This document shows, piece after piece, positions 60,600 to 64,000 of a stretch of 64,000 nt of DNA. The first letter of the stretch is position 1. Every line of letters begins with the position of its first letter. The notes beneath the pieces were generated by a model that saw nothing but the letters and a program-made list of their open reading frames with translations, made no database searches and was not told the DNA's origin. The position numbers and the translations under genes are program-made. This DNA comes from Elysia crispata (taxonomy: Eukaryota > Mollusca > Gastropoda > Plakobranchidae). The stretch is from NCBI GenBank assembly GCA_033675545.1, contig JAWDGP010008055.1, forward strand, positions 1-64,000, in the 5' to 3' direction.

Positions 60600-63240
60600 A
60601 TTCAATCAATCAATCAGGTGCCCTGTCCTTTACATTGGCCGATCATAACCTTCCACATGTCTATATCCCTCTTCGCTTTCAGTGCATCTGTCACATGACC
60701 TGCTTTTAGCCACTTTTTTTAACCATCACACACCTTTTTTCCCCAACTGCCTTTTCCTTTGATCATTCCAGTTGTCACAAGATGTTCTAGTTTCTTTCTT
60801 CTCATTACATGGCCAAAAAAGGCATTTATATATTCTTTTTATGACTTATCTTGTCCATTGTTGACTTCTCCTAACATTGTTTCCTTTGATTTCTTTGCAG
60901 TCCATGAGATTCATGACATTCTCCTTACGAACAATATTTCAACTGCCTCCTGTTACTTTTGTAAACTCTTTTGAAATTGCCAAACCTACATCCATACATC
61001 AGAATGGGTTCGATATAGCACTCCAAGGCACTTCTTGTGTGAATGGAGATGTGTTTACTATATAGCAGTGATTTCATTCTTCGAAAACTTTTTTTTTGCT
61101 TGCGCTATTCTTGATTCAATTTTAGTAATGTTGCGACCATCACCTGATATGAAAGTTCCAAATTATTTGAATTCATCCCTTTGTTTGAGTTTATTCCCAC
61201 TGATGACCACGTTGATCTGTGAGCACTCATTATTTCGACTGAAGACCATTGCTTGTGTATTTTTTGCTATTCAATGCCAATTCTTTCTTTCTGCTTTCTT
61301 CTTCACCAATATCTAATAATTGTTGCAAGTCTTCTTTTTTTTTCTGTAATTACATGTAATACAGTGTTATCCACATAATTATCTCAAGTTGTTTATGTTG
61401 TGCCTTCCTACTTTAATTCCGAGGTATCCTTCAAAGTTTCCCTATAATTTCACTATAGAGAGAGAGTAAAGGTGTGAAGAAATTTACACATCCTTGCCTG
61501 ACACTGCACTTTATTTTTTTAAAATGAGCTGATTTCCTCATCAACTCCCATTAGTGCAGTCTGTTCCCAGTAAAATGGTTTTGATCACTCGTAGATCTAC
61601 CTTCATTTGTATAGGTCTTATGATTATCTCATCATGTCGCACTCTGCCAAATTGCCATGGTGTACTCAATGAAGCACTGTTATACTTTTTTTGTACTTCA
61701 ATTCCAAGCTCGTTTTTTTTTTTTTTCTGCTTCCAGAGCTCAGTTAATAATAATTTGAAGGACATCATTTGTTGTATCTTTCCTTCCACAAAGCCACCTT
61801 TTTTGCAAGCTATTTTTCATTTGGTTTTGTTTTGGACTCACTTCATAATGATTCTTAAAAGTATTTTAGAACTGATTGTTCTATGTAATTCACACTCTGT
61901 TGTCCCTTGGTTTCTTTGGTAGTGTTATAAATATAGATTTGGAGATGTCTGGTGGAATTTGATCTATATTATAGATTTCGTTGAGTAATGTCATGATCTT
62001 TTCTATTCCACAGTTTTGAAGAGCTTCTAAAAGTTCCACTGATATACTGTCTGGGCCTGTTGTTTTGCCTAATTTCATCTTTCAGATTGCAGTCTGGATC
62101 TTAGCTTTTATGATAGGAGGACCAGCAAAACTGTGCTTCATTATGTTGTATGATTGTAATTCTTTCTGTTGTCTTCAGAAAGTTCACTTACTTATTCTGC
62201 TGGTCTGTCTAAGATTTTTTCTTTTTCCAAAATGATGTCATCATTTTTTTTACTTTTATTTTTTTTTTATGAGCATTTTTTAAAATGTTTTTCTACATTT
62301 TGTACTCATTGTTTGTGCACTTGTTATTGAACCACTTCTCTTTGGCTTCATCATATTTTTTTTTTTTTTAATTTGCTCATGCAATGTCTCTTATTTTTCC
62401 TATTATTTATAACTTGCTTTCTCTTTTCCATCAGTTCCAAAATATCCTTAATCATCCACTTTTTTTTTCTTTTCGAAATTTGGTATTTGTTCCACTCCCG
62501 GATCCCAGACTGTTACTTTGAACTTAACCTGTTGTTGGTCCACTTCTTCAACTTCTAAAATATCCTCTGTCGTTTTTTTTCCTTTTATTTCTTGGTATTT
62601 GTTCCACTTTCAGTTCCTTGGCTGCTACTTTGATTGAACTTAACCTGTTTTTGGTCAACTTCCTCAACTTCTCCTATGACTTATAATTCACTTTGACTGC
62701 CGCACAAAACTTTTCTCAAAGGGTCTGGTTGGATTTTCATAACACTAAGTCAAGTTTGATATTTTTAGATTGATTTAGAGTTTTCTCAAGTTTCAGTTTC
62801 AATTTAGCAGCCACTGAATATGATCACTAATAATAGTCTGCTCCGAGACAGGTCTTTGTTGAGAAGCGTATTTCTAAATCTTTTACTGATCAGGATGAAA
62901 TTGACCTGTTTCTGCATCTGTCTCCTGAGCTTTTCCGTGTCCTTTTTCTTCTTGTTAATTGCTGAAACAATGTATTTCCTATAATAAGGATGTCGGTATG
63001 ACACCTTCAAATTCGTTTTTCTCCCTGTTTTGATGCCCAGTCCATGGGGTCCTACAATATTTTCTTCTCTCCCCTCTCCTACTTTTGCATTAAAATCTCC
63101 AAAACTATCTACATTGCGCCTTGCTTGCTCTAGATCTTCATAAAATTTTTCTATGTCCTCATCACTGCTAGTTGCTGTTAGTGCATATATTTGAATGATG
63201 TTCACAATGCATTCACTAAAAACATTTCCTGCCTTCAAAT
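60600..63240 (-). mobile_element. RTE-like LINE, long but heavily decayed copy
   Basis: On the - strand, 63,238-62,960 encodes an endonuclease (APE-type) segment: NIIQIYALTATSSDEDIEKF, FGDFNAKVGEG and VGPHGLGIKTGR. The DFNAKVG and GPHGLG motifs are usual in RTE-clade elements. MKLGKTTGPDSISVELLEAL (62,078) is the start of the reverse transcriptase. FSLYSEII, RNNECSQIN, GTFISGDGRNITKIESRIAQ and FGHVMRRKKLEHLVTTGM follow toward 60,640. The 3' end is a short TTGA repeat (60,600-60,617), like the simple-repeat tails of RTE elements. Stops and frame changes are spread along the whole length, so this is an old, inactive copy. It lies upstream of DERA exon 2 in the same orientation, possibly within the first DERA intron. 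Confidence 0.85.
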
Positions 63241-64000
63241 GTCAACCTCAGTCTCCAATGATTGCCTACAGCCATCTGAAGAGTGTCGCAAAGACTTCAA
63301 ACTCGCAAGCACAGCATAAACCAGATGGGCAAAAATCAGTGCAACAAAAAACCCTTAAAATTTTAATGCCAAAACACAGAATATTTTCAAATAAGATCTA
63401 CTCAAAGACTTTTTGCAGTAGGCTTACATGAGAAAAAAAAAAAAAAACTAGAGGCTTGTTAGATATGTGTTTTTAATGCAAACAAATCATCCTTATTTGT
63501 AGACTGAGATAGAATGGTAATATGGCTATTCATAATAATTTGCCTCTCTTAATTTTTTTTCTAGGAAATTAATATCATCCATTAACGGTACTGTGTACTC
63601 TGCTGTTAAATAAAAGCAACTTTAATTTTTTGATAAGTAATTCATTTATTTCTGGTGGCTATCCTGACTAATGTCAATACTAATTGTTAAATTTTTTAAC
63701 TGTTTAACCAAAGTAAATCAAATGTTTATTTGCCTTTTTTCCCGAACATTTTTAGTAGATGAAAGGTGTAAATTCATTTGTGCTTGAATGTTAAGTTTGT
63801 ATTGTCCAGCTGGTGCTTCAAGCTGCAAACTGCCTTAGTGGGCAAATATGATAGGTTAAAAAACTTAATTTCAAGGATCATGATTGGTGCAAAAATTGCT
63901 TCAACACCCAAACCCAAAAAAGCTGTTGGCAAATTATATGATGATATCTCAAAAGTTAATTGGTCTAAAAAAAATAATAGGAAAACAGTCTTATTTATCT
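63241..64000. other. Unassigned end of window
   Basis: AT-rich sequence with an A run at 63,434-63,448. It may include the 5' end of the LINE or the first DERA intron. No DERA exon 1 was recognised. Confidence 0.45.

Overview
The window comes from an animal (metazoan) nuclear genome. The evidence is a split deoxyribose-phosphate aldolase gene with GT-AG introns, several LINE and mariner fossils, a THAP zinc-finger fossil and many long (CT)n/(GA)n/(TA)n microsatellites. The overall style (very long CT/GA tracts, RTE-type LINEs, scattered TCTAGATC motifs) resembles a lophotrochozoan, perhaps a mollusc. That placement is inference, because nothing here was searched.

Region 1 (1-30,732) is one uninterrupted satellite array that also runs off the left end of the window. 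Its monomer is 54 or 55 bp, with the signature GGCCGCCGGTTAAT...AGCATAA...CAATATGG. Three monomer types alternate: A is 55 bp, B and C are 54 bp. They form higher-order repeats of the form A(n)-B-C, most often A-A-B-C = 218 bp, with 273, 328 and 382 bp variants. Roughly the first 10.5 kb is very uniform. The rest is a mosaic of subfamilies with recurrent composite blocks, and the last ~650 bp are strongly diverged 54-bp units. The many 60-residue reading frames here are by-products of a 54-bp (18-codon) period and are not called as genes.

Region 2 (30,733-49,290) is AT-rich intergenic DNA. It is crowded with dinucleotide microsatellites, each carrying duplicated flanks. It also holds an RTE-like LINE fragment (+ strand, ~33.16-34.02 kb) and a broken THAP-domain gene or transposase (- strand, ~38.99-39.67 kb). 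A possible small host gene start (- strand) has a 3-codon exon at 37,487-37,495 that joins in phase to an exon at 36,887-37,013, with a perfect CRE palindrome upstream. One orphan candidate exon lies at 44,887-45,058.

Region 3 (49,287-60,474 or beyond) is the DERA gene (deoxyribose-phosphate aldolase, EC 4.1.2.4) on the - strand. Seven coding exons were delimited base by base. They join in phase into about 313 residues with all three catalytic residues kept. Only the short first coding exon is missing. Its introns carry a mariner fossil (intron between the last two exons) and a 2.0-kb 5'-truncated LINE flanked by a perfect 12-bp target-site duplication.

Region 4 (60,600-64,000) is a decayed, same-strand copy of the RTE-like LINE seen at 33 kb, followed by unassigned AT-rich sequence. 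No rRNA, convincing tRNA, CRISPR or telomeric repeat was seen.
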